From contig JAFYQF010000007.1 of assembly GCA_017559905.1 (NCBI GenBank), forward strand, positions 44,648 through 108,647: a stretch of DNA of 64,000 bases, written 5' to 3'. This document shows, one piece after another, positions 46,947 through 57,007 of the stretch. The number at the start of each line of letters is the position of its first letter. Position 1 is the stretch's first letter. The position numbers were made by a program, and so were the translations under genes. This DNA comes from a bacterium (GTDB lineage: Bacteria; Cyanobacteriota; Vampirovibrionia; Gastranaerophilales; Gastranaerophilaceae). The notes under the pieces are model-generated. The model was not told the DNA's origin and searched no databases. It saw only the letters and a program-made list of their open reading frames with translations.

Positions 46947-47720
46947 ATGAAATATTCTCAAGACGGTGTACAATATCACATTGATTTGAAAGCTGGCGAT
47001 GTTGGAAAATACGTAATATTACCAGGTGATCCAAAACGTTGCAAAATGATTGCGCAATATTTTGATAATGCGGAATTAGTAGCCGATAAAAGAGAATATA
47101 CAACATACACAGGTTATTTGAACGGAGAAAAAGTTTCTGTAACTTCAACTGGTATTGGCGGCCCATCAGCTTCTATTGCATTAGAAGAATTGGTAAAAGT
47201 TGGCGCTGAAAAGTTCATCAGAGTAGGAACTTGTGGCGGAATCGACGTTGATGTAAAAGGCGGAGATTTAGTTATTGCAACAGGCGCAGTTCGTATGGAA
47301 GGCACAAGCAAAGAATACGCACCAATAGAATTTCCTGCAGTTGCAGATTTAGAAATCGTAAATGCTCTTGTACAAGCTGGCAAAAATTTAAATGAAGATT
47401 ACCACGTAGGTATTGTTCAATGCAAAGATTCTTTCTATGGACAACACAGCCCTGAAAAATCTCCAGTCAGCTACGAACTAATTAACAAGTGGGAAGCGTG
47501 GAAAAGATTAGGTTGCAAAGCATCAGAAATGGAATCTGCGGCATTGTTTGTTGTAGCAAGCGCATTAAAAGTAAAAGTTGGTTCTATATTTTTAACAGTA
47601 GCAAACCAAGAGAGAGAAAAACTTGGTTTAGAAAATCCTGTTATACATGACACCGACAAGGCGATTAAAACTGCAATAGAAGCATTAAAAATAATAATTG
47701 AACAAGACAAAAATCAATAA
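46947..47720 (+). CDS. udp: Uridine phosphorylase-type nucleoside phosphorylase
   Basis: 257 residues. Splits uridine with phosphate into uracil and ribose-1-phosphate. Family motifs: [20 protein letters not shown], the [14 protein letters not shown] phosphate-binding loop, [20 protein letters not shown] and the catalytic [17 protein letters not shown] gaaagga. It provides pyrimidine salvage and carbon from nucleosides. Specificity for uridine over purines is inferred from the pattern only. Confidence 0.88.
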   Translation: MKYSQDGVQYHIDLKAGDVGKYVILPGDPKRCKMIAQYFDNAELVADKREYTTYTGYLNGEKVSVTSTGIGGPSASIALEELVKVGAEKFIRVGTCGGIDVDVKGGDLVIATGAVRMEGTSKEYAPIEFPAVADLEIVNALVQAGKNLNEDYHVGIVQCKDSFYGQHSPEKSPVSYELINKWEAWKRLGCKASEMESAALFVVASALKVKVGSIFLTVANQEREKLGLENPVIHDTDKAIKTAIEALKIIIEQDKNQ

Positions 47721-47747
47721 TCGTTTCACAAAAACTAGGAGTAAGAA

Positions 47748-49223
47748 ATGTTTAACAAAAAAATGCAATATATTATCAAAACATGTTCAGGCGACAACAT
47801 GCAAGAACTTCAAAATTTATTGAACGAAATGTCTATGAATGGTTGGGAACTATATAGCATGAACGAAGTCGAAACAGATGACGGTATAAAATTCAATTGC
47901 ATTTTTATGTCAGAAACAACATCAGAAGACGAAACATCTTCTTCTGACGTGATAAACATTTCAACGTTCAAAAGCCAAATGGAAAAAATGCTTTCTCCAA
48001 AACTTTCTCCTTACGAAAATTGTCTTGATATTCAATCAAAAATAAGAAGCCAACAAAACAAAATTTCAAAAATAAAAAAAGAATTGGAGAAAGAAGCTCC
48101 AGCTTCCGTAAGCAGAAAGAAATTGAACGATAAAATTTCTGCAAACTTGAAAGAACTTGACGAACTCAAACAAAAACTTGCAAAAGCGACATCACCTGAC
48201 GTTATGTTTGAAAAATTATACGAAGAAAAATTATCAATCAACTTGAGTGATGAACTTATCAGCTATGTTGAAAACGAATCAGAAGATGTTCACGAAACAT
48301 TACTAGCTGAAACAGTAAAATCAAGATTAAAACTAACAGAAGAATTTGGTTTCATAATCCCGAAAGTAGTTTTTCAAGACGACGAGACACTCAATCCTTA
48401 TGAGTTTTCTATAAGAATAAGAGGGATTGATGTTTTTAGAGCGTGCGTTTATCCAAACCACACAATGTATTTTGAAGAAGAATTAAAACTTGATTCAAAA
48501 ATAAAAAATTCAATCACAGATACAGATTATTTAACAGGCAAAAAAATTGTTTGGATTGACAAAAGTAAAACAAAAGATTTTTGGGAAAAAGGTTTGTCTG
48601 GCGCAGAATATATTGCAAAAGCACTTGAGCATTTTGCAATCAGATATGTTGATGAACTTATGGACTACAGCGACGTTGAAAAATATGTAAACATTGTAAG
48701 CAAACGAAATGATTTTCTTGTAGAGAATTTAATTCCTGACTACGTTTCAATGTCAGACTTAAAATTCATATTAACAAGTCTTATAAGAGAAAAAGTTTCA
48801 ATCAAAGATATTACATATATTTTTGAAAAAATGAACGACTTTGCTGAAGAAAGTGCTAAATCTGATTTATTGAAAAAAATTAGACTTGCTATGTCTAGAA
48901 AAATTTGTGCACAATACGCAAACGAAGACGGAATTATAAGCTTATTTGAAATTTCAGAAAAGACATTGGATACATTTATGCCAAGTTTTGAAGAAGATGA
49001 AGACTATATAATAAAAATTGATGGAGATTTTGCCGAAAAACTAGCACAAAAAATAACTAAAAAAGCAAAAACTTTAGGCATAACAGAACCAATAATCTTA
49101 GTGCCATTAGAATTACGTCATTTGTTTTTCACGCTTTTATCGAATTACATGCCAAATATCACAGTCCTAACTAGAGAAGAAATTGGATGTAATTTTGCAA
49201 TAGAAATAATTACAAATATCTAG
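47748..49223 (+). CDS. Soluble protein with FlhA cytosolic-domain homology, fused to a DUF4177-like module
   Basis: 491 residues. Residues about 5-60 (MQYIIKTC.. NGWELYSM) look like DUF4177. A coiled coil follows (about 90-150), and residues about 165-491 follow the FlhA C-terminal domain: LKLTEEFGFIIPKVVFQDDE, FSIRIRGIDVFRA, ALEHFAIRYVDELMDYSDV, FILTSLIREKVSIKDITYIFE, RLAMSRKICAQY and a final ELRHLFFTLLSNYMPNITVL. FlhA-C is the docking platform for export chaperones. None of the eight FlhA membrane helices is present. It stands 27 nt after udp, far from other flagellar genes. This is an unusual stand-alone version. Confidence 0.7.
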   Translation: MFNKKMQYIIKTCSGDNMQELQNLLNEMSMNGWELYSMNEVETDDGIKFNCIFMSETTSEDETSSSDVINISTFKSQMEKMLSPKLSPYENCLDIQSKIRSQQNKISKIKKELEKEAPASVSRKKLNDKISANLKELDELKQKLAKATSPDVMFEKLYEEKLSINLSDELISYVENESEDVHETLLAETVKSRLKLTEEFGFIIPKVVFQDDETLNPYEFSIRIRGIDVFRACVYPNHTMYFEEELKLDSKIKNSITDTDYLTGKKIVWIDKSKTKDFWEKGLSGAEYIAKALEHFAIRYVDELMDYSDVEKYVNIVSKRNDFLVENLIPDYVSMSDLKFILTSLIREKVSIKDITYIFEKMNDFAEESAKSDLLKKIRLAMSRKICAQYANEDGIISLFEISEKTLDTFMPSFEEDEDYIIKIDGDFAEKLAQKITKKAKTLGITEPIILVPLELRHLFFTLLSNYMPNITVLTREEIGCNFAIEIITNI

Positions 49224-49255
49224 CAAAAAAAAATATTCACGGTTTTTATAAGAGC

Positions 49256-51274
49256 ATGCGCATAACAAATATTCAAAACGGACTTTATAACAGAAATTTA
49301 TCGTTTCAAAGAAAATTAAGAGAAAACGAAAAGGCTAGCTATCAAAAAGCAATCGAGGATGGATTTGCAGCTGCAGGAGTAAAACAACGTGTAGCAATCA
49401 CACACGGTTCAGTTTTTCCTGCATTAGAACGTGATTCATTCATCGGCTCACCATTTGGTCAAGCGGCGAAGAAATACATCAATTTTTTAAAGCTTCACGG
49501 TTTCACTGCAAACCAACTTGGTCCAAACGGCGGACTATCTGAAAAGAATATTTCACCATACAACACTTCCGCTTTAAATGAAAACAGATTATTTATTGAT
49601 TTAAAAGAACTAACAACAGACAAATACGGAAGAATTCTTTCTCAAAAGACTTATGACGAACTTACTTTGCCTGTGATTTATGATGACAAAAACTATTCAT
49701 TCACAGATTTTGAAGAAGCTGATTACATCTATAACAAAGCGCTATTCGAAAGTTACAAAACCTTTAAAAAGAATTTAGCTAACAATCAGTTTGAAGCCGT
49801 CAAATTAAATAAAGAATTCAAAAATTATTTAAAATACGAAGGACAAAAGACTGAAGAAGAAGGCTTGTTTAAAGTTTTAAGCGCAGTAAACGGCACTGAA
49901 AAAATCGAAAACTGGAAAGATCAAGAACAAGCAAATTTAATGACAAATGTTCGTGCAAAAAACAAAAATGCAATTAAAAAATACAACGCATTAACTAAAT
50001 CATTCCGCCCAAATATTGAAGCTTATCAATTTGAACAATTTATTTTGAATAAACAGATTAATGAAAACAAAGAATTTAGAGATAAAATTGGCTTCAAATA
50101 TTTTTCAGATTTTCTAGTTGGTTGTTCTCAAATGGACAAATGGAGATATAAAGAAGCATTTTTAGACGGCTATTCAATCGGTGCAAGAGAAAATGGAGAT
50201 ACCCCTCACCAAACATGGGGCGTACCTGTTTTAAATCCAAGAATGTTATTCAAGAATGACAAAGAGTTCAACATCGGCGCAATGTTTTTGCAAGAAAAAC
50301 TTGATCACGCATTAGACTACTGTGAAAACACTCGTATTGACCACGCACTAGGACTTGTTGACCCATTCATTTACGAAGAAGCTTCTGTAAAATACAAGTT
50401 TGCTAACAACGGAAAAATCCAAGACAAAGACGTTTTTCACGGGGGCTTTATGTCTGAAATAAAAGACAAAGAAGGCAACATGCTTGATGATTACGCTAGC
50501 TACCAAAGGATATTGAAAAACATTATTCTAAAAAGACTAGAAAAGCACGGTCTACAAAGTCACGACCCTGTATGGGAAGATATTTGTTGCAACCCACCAA
50601 AATTTGAACAAATATACAGACAGAATTTACAATTACCAAAACTAGTTTCAATGGATTGGGTAAAACCAGAAGAAGATAATTCTAAACACTGGTATTTGAT
50701 TGGTTCTCACGATTCTGTACCTGTAATGAATATGCTTAAAGACAATGATTCAAGAAGATATCATTCAGGTTGGGATGCTATGCACTTGGCTGGCTATTTA
50801 CACCAAGACCCGACACGTAGCAGTGAAAGAGAAGAATTTTGCAAGAAGATTTCAAGCAACATTGACGGCAGAGATAAAGTTGGCGAAGAATTAAGAAAAG
50901 CTGACAGAGAATTGGTAACGGCAAAATTTGCAGAATTATTCACGAAAGAAAAAATTCAAATATCTTTCGCTGATATCTTTGGAATCACAGACAAGAATGT
51001 AGTTTACAACATCGGTGGTTCTGATAACAATATCAACTGGAAAGAAAGACTATCTCCAGATTTTATTGATAAATATTATAAGAACTTATCAAGCGACAAT
51101 CCTACAGCATTGAATATTCCAGAAGCATTGGCAATAGCAGTCAGAGCAAAAATTGACATGCAAGTAGTTAACAGCAAAAATCCAGACGAAACAAGAGAAA
51201 ATCTACACGCAAAATATGACGACTTGCTAAAAAATCTTGACCATTGGACTAGTGTATTGAAAGAAAAAGAATAA
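49256..51274 (+). CDS. GH77-like 4-alpha-glucanotransferase
   Basis: 672 residues. Divergent amylomaltase/MalQ. Candidate catalytic residues are D362 (RIDHALGLVDPF), E441 (PVWEDICCNP, in place of the usual EDLG) and D486 (LIGSHDSVP). The QTWGVPVLNPRMLF element matches the MalQ QLWGNP block. It would rearrange alpha-1,4-glucan chains, working with the GH13 enzyme at 13763. It has no Sec signal and begins with the MRITNIQNGLYNRNLSFQ peptide shared with neighbours. ATG with weak SD (agag). Confidence 0.75.
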   Translation: MRITNIQNGLYNRNLSFQRKLRENEKASYQKAIEDGFAAAGVKQRVAITHGSVFPALERDSFIGSPFGQAAKKYINFLKLHGFTANQLGPNGGLSEKNISPYNTSALNENRLFIDLKELTTDKYGRILSQKTYDELTLPVIYDDKNYSFTDFEEADYIYNKALFESYKTFKKNLANNQFEAVKLNKEFKNYLKYEGQKTEEEGLFKVLSAVNGTEKIENWKDQEQANLMTNVRAKNKNAIKKYNALTKSFRPNIEAYQFEQFILNKQINENKEFRDKIGFKYFSDFLVGCSQMDKWRYKEAFLDGYSIGARENGDTPHQTWGVPVLNPRMLFKNDKEFNIGAMFLQEKLDHALDYCENTRIDHALGLVDPFIYEEASVKYKFANNGKIQDKDVFHGGFMSEIKDKEGNMLDDYASYQRILKNIILKRLEKHGLQSHDPVWEDICCNPPKFEQIYRQNLQLPKLVSMDWVKPEEDNSKHWYLIGSHDSVPVMNMLKDNDSRRYHSGWDAMHLAGYLHQDPTRSSEREEFCKKISSNIDGRDKVGEELRKADRELVTAKFAELFTKEKIQISFADIFGITDKNVVYNIGGSDNNINWKERLSPDFIDKYYKNLSSDNPTALNIPEALAIAVRAKIDMQVVNSKNPDETRENLHAKYDDLLKNLDHWTSVLKEKE

Positions 51275-51292
51275 TTTACACACATTATAATT

Positions 51293-51325
51293 AACGCCTC
51301 TGAAAAGTTTTTCAGAGGCGTTTTA
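51293..51325. terminator. Terminator between GH77 gene and the membrane-protein gene
   Basis: Long stem aacgcctctgaaa/tttcagaggcgtt (51293-51305, 51310-51322) with a T-run. It sits between convergent genes and can act on both. Confidence 0.88.
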
Positions 51326-51347
51326 ACATTAAAATATATCCCGAAAA

Positions 51348-52145
51348 TTAATCTCTATGTGTACCAATTTCATAACCAGGAACACAAAGGAACGCAGGGA
51401 CAGTTCTAGTTATAGTTGTTGAAAGTTTTGATTTGTCAGCCATTAAGGTTACTGCCATACCGATATCATCAACGTGTGGCGCAAAATCAGTTGTCTTAAT
51501 ACCTCTTTCAACTTTTTTGTTAAATACTTTTTCATTCAAGAAATTAGAAAACTTATTACCTGCAATAATACCAAACCCCAAAGATGCGGCAGTCAAAGCC
51601 AGTGACGGTGAAGCTTTTAAGAACTTATTGAAATATTTTACAGTGTTACCTGAACCATCAATTTGAGGAACTTTGCTCAAAATCTGCGGTTTATATTTTC
51701 TATATAACCTAGAAGTCAAACTTACACAACCAACAGGAATTGCAACGTTACCTAATAGTTGGCTTACAGTTTCTCTTAACTTGCTTTTCATGTGCTTTTT
51801 ATCATCAAATATAGCACCACCAGCTAATCCACCAACTGCAGAACCTCCAGCTAGCATTAAGATTTCTTTTTCTTCGATTTCCATTAGTTTAGCGTTTGGA
51901 TTTTCTTTGTTGAAAATCTTAAACATAGCCCACTCTTTTGGACTTTGTTTAAATATAACTTTCGGATTTAAAGAAAAACCTTGTTTTCTAGCAATCAAAG
52001 CTGAAGCAATACCAACACCAGTTGCCGCAGAAGCAAAAATTCCTAACTTTTCACCCTTTGATAGTGGCGCTATCTCATTAGCAGTATTTTGCCCAAAAGT
52101 TTGTCTATTAGCTGTATATTGATTATTAATTGGTAATATTTTCAT
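51348..52145 (-). CDS. Tagged membrane protein of unknown function
   Basis: 265 residues. Starts MKILPINNQYTANRQTFGQ, the recurrent N-terminal peptide. Several Gly/Ala-rich hydrophobic stretches follow, at about 39-55 (LGIFASAATGVGIASAL), 98-115 (ILMLAGGSAVGGLAGGAIF), 135-155 and 190-205, which suggest membrane or membrane-associated segments. The start at 52145 is chosen because gaagaagg lies 8 nt upstream; an ATG 18 nt earlier has none. The gene is divergent from the membrane protein at 52328, with which it shares the tag and general character. Family not recognised. Confidence 0.55.
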   Translation of the reverse strand: MKILPINNQYTANRQTFGQNTANEIAPLSKGEKLGIFASAATGVGIASALIARKQGFSLNPKVIFKQSPKEWAMFKIFNKENPNAKLMEIEEKEILMLAGGSAVGGLAGGAIFDDKKHMKSKLRETVSQLLGNVAIPVGCVSLTSRLYRKYKPQILSKVPQIDGSGNTVKYFNKFLKASPSLALTAASLGFGIIAGNKFSNFLNEKVFNKKVERGIKTTDFAPHVDDIGMAVTLMADKSKLSTTITRTVPAFLCVPGYEIGTHRD

Positions 52146-52327
52146 AATAAAAACCTTCTTCATTTATTACAAACCTAAACAAAAATTTTCTTGTTAGCCT
52201 GCTAGATAAATTTTAACAAAACTTCAAACCAAATGCTAATAATGTAACAAAGTATTAATTGACAAGTTAAATTTAGCAAAAAAAAATATTTATGGACATT
52301 ACTTACGATATCCATACGGTAAAAATT

Positions 52328-53908
52328 ATGAAAATATCCCCTCAAAGAATACAAGATTTTAGTTATACAAGAAGGTTTGTTCGTGGTATTGGGCAACGTA
52401 GCCTTGTGCCATTGATTATGTTAGAGTGTTTCGTTACGGGCGGAAGAACTATTCAAGCCTATGATAGAGGTGGATTTGAAGAAGCGAGAGAACGTTTCAC
52501 TGAAGAATCTATTGGTGCAGCATTCTGGTTTGGTGGCGTTAAAATGTTCAACAAAATGAACGATGCAATAGGCAAAAAAGTTCTAAACCTTCACACATCA
52601 GATTTTGACGCAACAAAAGATGGTATCAGAAACCCACTGAAAAACTTTTTACATGACGACAAAGCTATCAAGCTAAAAAACAAAGCAGCTGGTAAAACAG
52701 GTAAACTAATTGAAAACTTGACTACAGACCAAATTGCAAAATTTAAAGCCCTAAAAATTGGCTCAAGTATTTTACTTGCGAACATTCTTGTAGGTTTAGT
52801 TGTTCCAAAAATTAACCAACACATAACTGCCGTATATCACGAAAAACATCTAAACGACAACAAAGAACAACCAATTCAAAACCAGAAATCTCCTCAAATT
52901 ACACCGATTGGAACTCCATTAAACATGGATAAATTTATGAAACCAAACGATGAAAAGAAAGATTTATCATTTGGTATGAATTACGGCACAATGCTTGCAA
53001 TCGCAAACAAATTTGAAAACGATGCAACATACCAATTATTATCAACTGACGTTGGTATTGCTGGCGGTCGTGCAGTAAGCGCAAGAAACAATCACGAACG
53101 TATTGAAGTTCTATTCAGAGATTTAACATCAATTTATTTCTACATGTTCAGCATGTCGAATATCAACAGATGGCTTAACCAACTTGAAGACGGAAGAAAA
53201 ACCCGCCTAGACCCAGTTGCTGCAGAACAAGTTACTCAACATTTGAACCAACTTCTTGTGGATAATGGTGGAAGGATGTCTGTAGAGGACTTTGCATTAA
53301 AAGCTCGTGGTGACAACTCAAATGTTGGTTACATTGACAAAGATTTACTACAAAAGTTCAACGACCACAAAGTTGTTACTCTTGACGAATTTAAAGAATA
53401 CCTAAACTCACACAAAACATTCTCACCAAAAGACATTGAAACATATTCAGAACTTGCTGAAAAAATGTCAAAACTTCAACCTACAGTCGAAGATGTTTCA
53501 ATCCTTACTAAAAACCAAATCAAAGATATCTTTAGAGGCGGAGCAATCAACAACCCTGAATTTTTAGATAACATTTATGGCGTTGCAACTCAAGGCGCGC
53601 ATAAAGAAAAATATAAATTTATCAGCAATAGCGAGTTAGATGCTCTAAAAGAAGATATCGTAACTTATGTTGACACTATTATCAAAAAAGCGAAGAAAAA
53701 TAACATTGAAATCACATCAGATTTGTTGAAAAAAGTCAACAGAGAAAACTTTATCAAAAACACTGCAAACTGGGGTGTTGGCTTCGCAATTTCTGCATTA
53801 TTCTTGTCAACATTAATTCCGAAAATGCAATACTGGATTACAAAGATGAGAACAGGTCAAAATTCATTCCCTGGAACAACAGATTACTCTCAAGAAAAGA
53901 AAAATTAA
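52328..53908 (+). CDS. Large protein with two membrane segments, unknown function
   Basis: 526 residues, not recognised. Starts MKISPQRIQDFSYTRRF. Hydrophobic helices occur at about residues 25-35 and 155-172 (KIGSSILLANILVGLVVP) and at 485-505 (WGVGFAISALFLSTLIP). The region between holds a Lys/Glu-rich domain that may include a degenerate EF-hand (DKDLLQKF..VTLDEFKEYL). An upstream in-frame ATG at 52292 is possible, but neither start has a strong SD. Divergent to the previous gene, with 182 nt between. No enzymatic motif is visible. Confidence 0.5.
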   Translation: MKISPQRIQDFSYTRRFVRGIGQRSLVPLIMLECFVTGGRTIQAYDRGGFEEARERFTEESIGAAFWFGGVKMFNKMNDAIGKKVLNLHTSDFDATKDGIRNPLKNFLHDDKAIKLKNKAAGKTGKLIENLTTDQIAKFKALKIGSSILLANILVGLVVPKINQHITAVYHEKHLNDNKEQPIQNQKSPQITPIGTPLNMDKFMKPNDEKKDLSFGMNYGTMLAIANKFENDATYQLLSTDVGIAGGRAVSARNNHERIEVLFRDLTSIYFYMFSMSNINRWLNQLEDGRKTRLDPVAAEQVTQHLNQLLVDNGGRMSVEDFALKARGDNSNVGYIDKDLLQKFNDHKVVTLDEFKEYLNSHKTFSPKDIETYSELAEKMSKLQPTVEDVSILTKNQIKDIFRGGAINNPEFLDNIYGVATQGAHKEKYKFISNSELDALKEDIVTYVDTIIKKAKKNNIEITSDLLKKVNRENFIKNTANWGVGFAISALFLSTLIPKMQYWITKMRTGQNSFPGTTDYSQEKKN

Positions 53909-53971
53909 GGGAAAATTTCACTTGTAAATTAAGTTTGTGCATGTGATAATTCTGTTATCGAAAGGTGCACC

Positions 53972-54595
53972 ATGTCAAACGTTTTAGTATATGTATTAGA
54001 TGGAAAAATTTACATTAATTTAACTAACAAATGCACAAATGATTGCATTTTCTGTTTACGAAAAGATAAAGACGACGTAGAAGGACAAAAATTGTGGCTT
54101 GAACACGAGAACTCAACCGCAGAAGAAGTCATTGCTCAATTCAAAGAAATATATGCAAATTGCCCTACTAATGAAGTTATTTTTTGCGGATATGGCGAAC
54201 CAATGTTGAAATTTGATAACTTAAAAATAGTTTCAATGTTTTTAAGAGCTACTTATCCAAATATAAAAATTCGTGTAAATACAAATGGTCATGCAAATTA
54301 TGTTTACAAAAGAAATGTTGTACACGAACTTAAAGGTTTAGTTGATGAGTTTTCAGTAAGCCTTAACGGTGCAACAGAAGAAGAATACAACGAATTGTCT
54401 CAACCTGTATTTGCTAACGCTTATGAGGAAGTAAAAACATTCATAAAAGCTTGTGCAGATGAAGGAATTTCAGTTGTGGCAAGTGTTGTAGAAGGTTACA
54501 AAGGCAGACACCTAGACCTTGATGCTTGCGAAAAAATTGCGACTGATTTGGGCGCAAAATTCAGAGTGAGAGAATGGATTGTTAACGGTTACTAA
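53972..54595 (+). CDS. TatD-linked-type radical SAM protein
   Basis: 207 residues. [4Fe-4S] motif C21-x3-C25-x2-C28 (NKCTNDCIFC) and GGE-like GYGEPML mark a radical SAM enzyme. The length and the VNTNGHANYVYKRNVVHEL and SLNGATEEEYN segments resemble the small family found beside tatD in many anaerobes (TIGR04038-like). No tatD is adjacent here. SD gaaagg lies before the ATG. The reaction is unknown for this group. Confidence 0.85.
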   Translation: MSNVLVYVLDGKIYINLTNKCTNDCIFCLRKDKDDVEGQKLWLEHENSTAEEVIAQFKEIYANCPTNEVIFCGYGEPMLKFDNLKIVSMFLRATYPNIKIRVNTNGHANYVYKRNVVHELKGLVDEFSVSLNGATEEEYNELSQPVFANAYEEVKTFIKACADEGISVVASVVEGYKGRHLDLDACEKIATDLGAKFRVREWIVNGY

Positions 54596-54686
54596 TACAT
54601 CAACTGTTAGCAAATCAAAACAAGATAATAAACACAAGTAATATAAACAAAAAACTGCACCAAGCAGTAAAGAGAAAGGACGAGAA

Positions 54687-56849
54687 ATGAGTAATTTAGA
54701 CAAAATCATGAAACCGAAAGCGATTGCGGTTGTTGGTGCGTCAACAAAAGAACACACTATCGGTTCCGACATTATGAAAAGATTACAGGAATACAACTTT
54801 AACGGAAAAATTTATCCTGTAAACCCAAAAGGCGGAATTATCGAAGGATTACAAGCGTACACTTCTGTTTCAGAAATTCCTGGCGAAGTCGATCTTGCAA
54901 TCATCGTTGTAAACGCAAAATTTGTATTAGATACAATCGACCAATGCCACGCAAAAGGCATCAAAGGTTTATGTATAATTACAGCAGGCTTCAAAGAAAC
55001 TGGCAAAGAAGGTGCTGAAGCTGAAAAACAATTATTAGCAAAAGTTCGCGAATACGGTATGAGATGTGTTGGTCCAAACTGTTTAGGCGTTGTAAACACT
55101 CACCCAGACGTTAGAATGGATGGATGTTTTGCAGAAGCTCTTCCTGAACGTGGAAACATCGGTTTCGTATCACAATCAGGGGCTTTAGGTGGCGGTATCC
55201 TAAACATTCTTAAAGACCTTAACCTTGGTTTTGCTCAATTCATTTCAATCGGTAACCAAGCTGATGTTAACGCTGAAACAGCTATTGAATATTGGGAAAA
55301 CGAAGAAGACGTTCAACAAATTCTTCTTTACATGGAATCAATCCAAAACCCAGCTAACTTCAGAAAATTAGCATCTCGTGTTACAAAGAAAAAACCTATT
55401 TTGGCACTTAAATCAGGACGTTCAGCAGCAGGTGCATCAGCAGCATCTTCTCACACTGGTTCATTAGCAGGTGCCGACAAAGCTGCAGCAGCATTATTAC
55501 AACAATCTGGTGTAATCAGAGAATTCTCTCTTGAAAACTTATTTGCAACAGCAAAAGTTTTTGCAAACTGCCCAGTTCCAAAAGGTGACAGAGTTGCAAT
55601 CATCACAAACTCTGGTGGCCCTGGTATCATGGCAACAGACGCTGTTTGTGAATACGGTATGCAAATGGCACAAATCACAGATGCAACTAAAGACAAATTA
55701 AGAAGCTTCTTACCATCAGCTGCATCAGTTAAAAACCCAATCGATATGATTGCATCAGCACCTATCGAACACTACAAACAAACTTTAGAAACAGTTATTG
55801 CAGACGAAAACGTTGATATGATTATGGTAATCTACTTACCATTCTTGGGCTTGAAAGACATTGATGTTGCAAAAGCAGTTATGGAAATCAAAGCTCAATA
55901 CCCACACAAACCAGTTATCGGCGTATTTATGACAACTAACGAATTCTTCTCAAAACTTTCTGATATGGAAGTTAACATGCCATTCTTTATGTACGCTGAA
56001 CAAGCTGCAGACGGTATGAACAGACTTAACCAACAAAGAATTTGGCAAGAAAGACCAGAAGGCAAAATTCCTTGCTACGACGTAGATAAAGCTAAAGTTG
56101 AAAAAATCATTAAAGCATCTCTAGCTGAAGGCAGAGCTCAACTTACAACACTAGAATCTATCGACGTTCTTCAAGCATACGGAATCAGAGCTTGCAAATA
56201 CGGTTTAGCAACTAACGAAGAAGAAGTTGTTACTCTTGGTAACTCAATCGGCTACCCAGTAGTAATGAAAATGACTTCAAAAACAACTTCTCACAAAACT
56301 GACGTTGGCGGTGTAATCGTTAACATCAAATCAGAAGAACAATTAAGAAAAGAATACAACGGATTACTAGAAAGACTTGAAGCAAAAGGATTGTTAGAAG
56401 GTCTTGAAGGTGTAATCATTCAGGAAATGGTTAAAGGTTCTCGTGAAATGGTTTGCGGTATCGCTACCGATCCACAATACGGTCCTATGATGATGTTCGG
56501 CTTAGGCGGTGTATTCGTTGAAGTTATGAAAGACGTAACATTCAGAATTGCTCCTCTAACAGATGTTGATGCTAAAGAAATGATTGAATCTGTAAAAGCA
56601 TACAAACTTCTACAAGGGGCAAGAGGAACAACTCCTGCACAAATCGACCAAATTCAAGAAACATTGTTGAGATTATCTCAATTGGTTAACGACTTCAAAT
56701 TCATCGACGAACTTGATATTAACCCATTGTTAATTTCAGAAGCAACTGGCGAAGGTATTGCAGTTGACGGACGTATCAAAGTAAGACTTGAAGAAGCTAA
56801 AGCAGCTCTTGGATGTTCTTGCGGATGCACAACTTGCTCTTGCCACTAA
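54687..56849 (+). CDS. ADP-forming acetate-CoA ligase, alpha-beta fusion, with Cys-rich tail
   Basis: 720 residues. Makes ATP from acetyl-CoA, giving acetate, CoA and ATP; typical of fermenting anaerobes and archaea. CoA-binding domain (AIAVVGASTKEHTIG), succinyl-CoA ligase-like domain with phospho-His H256 (SSHTGSLAGADKA), and ATP-grasp domain (about 480-700) with YPVVMKMTSKTTSHKTDVGG. The C-terminus ends CSCGCTTCSCH, which is not part of the usual family and looks like a metal-binding tail. SD gaaagga. A strong terminator follows. Confidence 0.92.
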   Translation: MSNLDKIMKPKAIAVVGASTKEHTIGSDIMKRLQEYNFNGKIYPVNPKGGIIEGLQAYTSVSEIPGEVDLAIIVVNAKFVLDTIDQCHAKGIKGLCIITAGFKETGKEGAEAEKQLLAKVREYGMRCVGPNCLGVVNTHPDVRMDGCFAEALPERGNIGFVSQSGALGGGILNILKDLNLGFAQFISIGNQADVNAETAIEYWENEEDVQQILLYMESIQNPANFRKLASRVTKKKPILALKSGRSAAGASAASSHTGSLAGADKAAAALLQQSGVIREFSLENLFATAKVFANCPVPKGDRVAIITNSGGPGIMATDAVCEYGMQMAQITDATKDKLRSFLPSAASVKNPIDMIASAPIEHYKQTLETVIADENVDMIMVIYLPFLGLKDIDVAKAVMEIKAQYPHKPVIGVFMTTNEFFSKLSDMEVNMPFFMYAEQAADGMNRLNQQRIWQERPEGKIPCYDVDKAKVEKIIKASLAEGRAQLTTLESIDVLQAYGIRACKYGLATNEEEVVTLGNSIGYPVVMKMTSKTTSHKTDVGGVIVNIKSEEQLRKEYNGLLERLEAKGLLEGLEGVIIQEMVKGSREMVCGIATDPQYGPMMMFGLGGVFVEVMKDVTFRIAPLTDVDAKEMIESVKAYKLLQGARGTTPAQIDQIQETLLRLSQLVNDFKFIDELDINPLLISEATGEGIAVDGRIKVRLEEAKAALGCSCGCTTCSCH

Positions 56850-56871
56850 TTCTTGAATTAGTTCAAATCTT

Positions 56872-56906
56872 AAAAAAGCACTCGGAATATTTCGGGTGCT
56901 TTTTTA
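56872..56906 (+). terminator. Terminator of the acetate-CoA ligase gene
   Basis: 8-bp stem agcactcg/cgggtgct (56877-56884, 56893-56900), 8-nt loop, then a run of T. Confidence 0.9.
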
Positions 56907-57007
56907 TATAAAAAAGTTATATTTTGTAAATTTTTTGTAAAAAAATCACAAAAAAATTCTTGTACATTCTATTATATTACTATGGTCATAATAAAGGAGT
57001 TTAGTGT

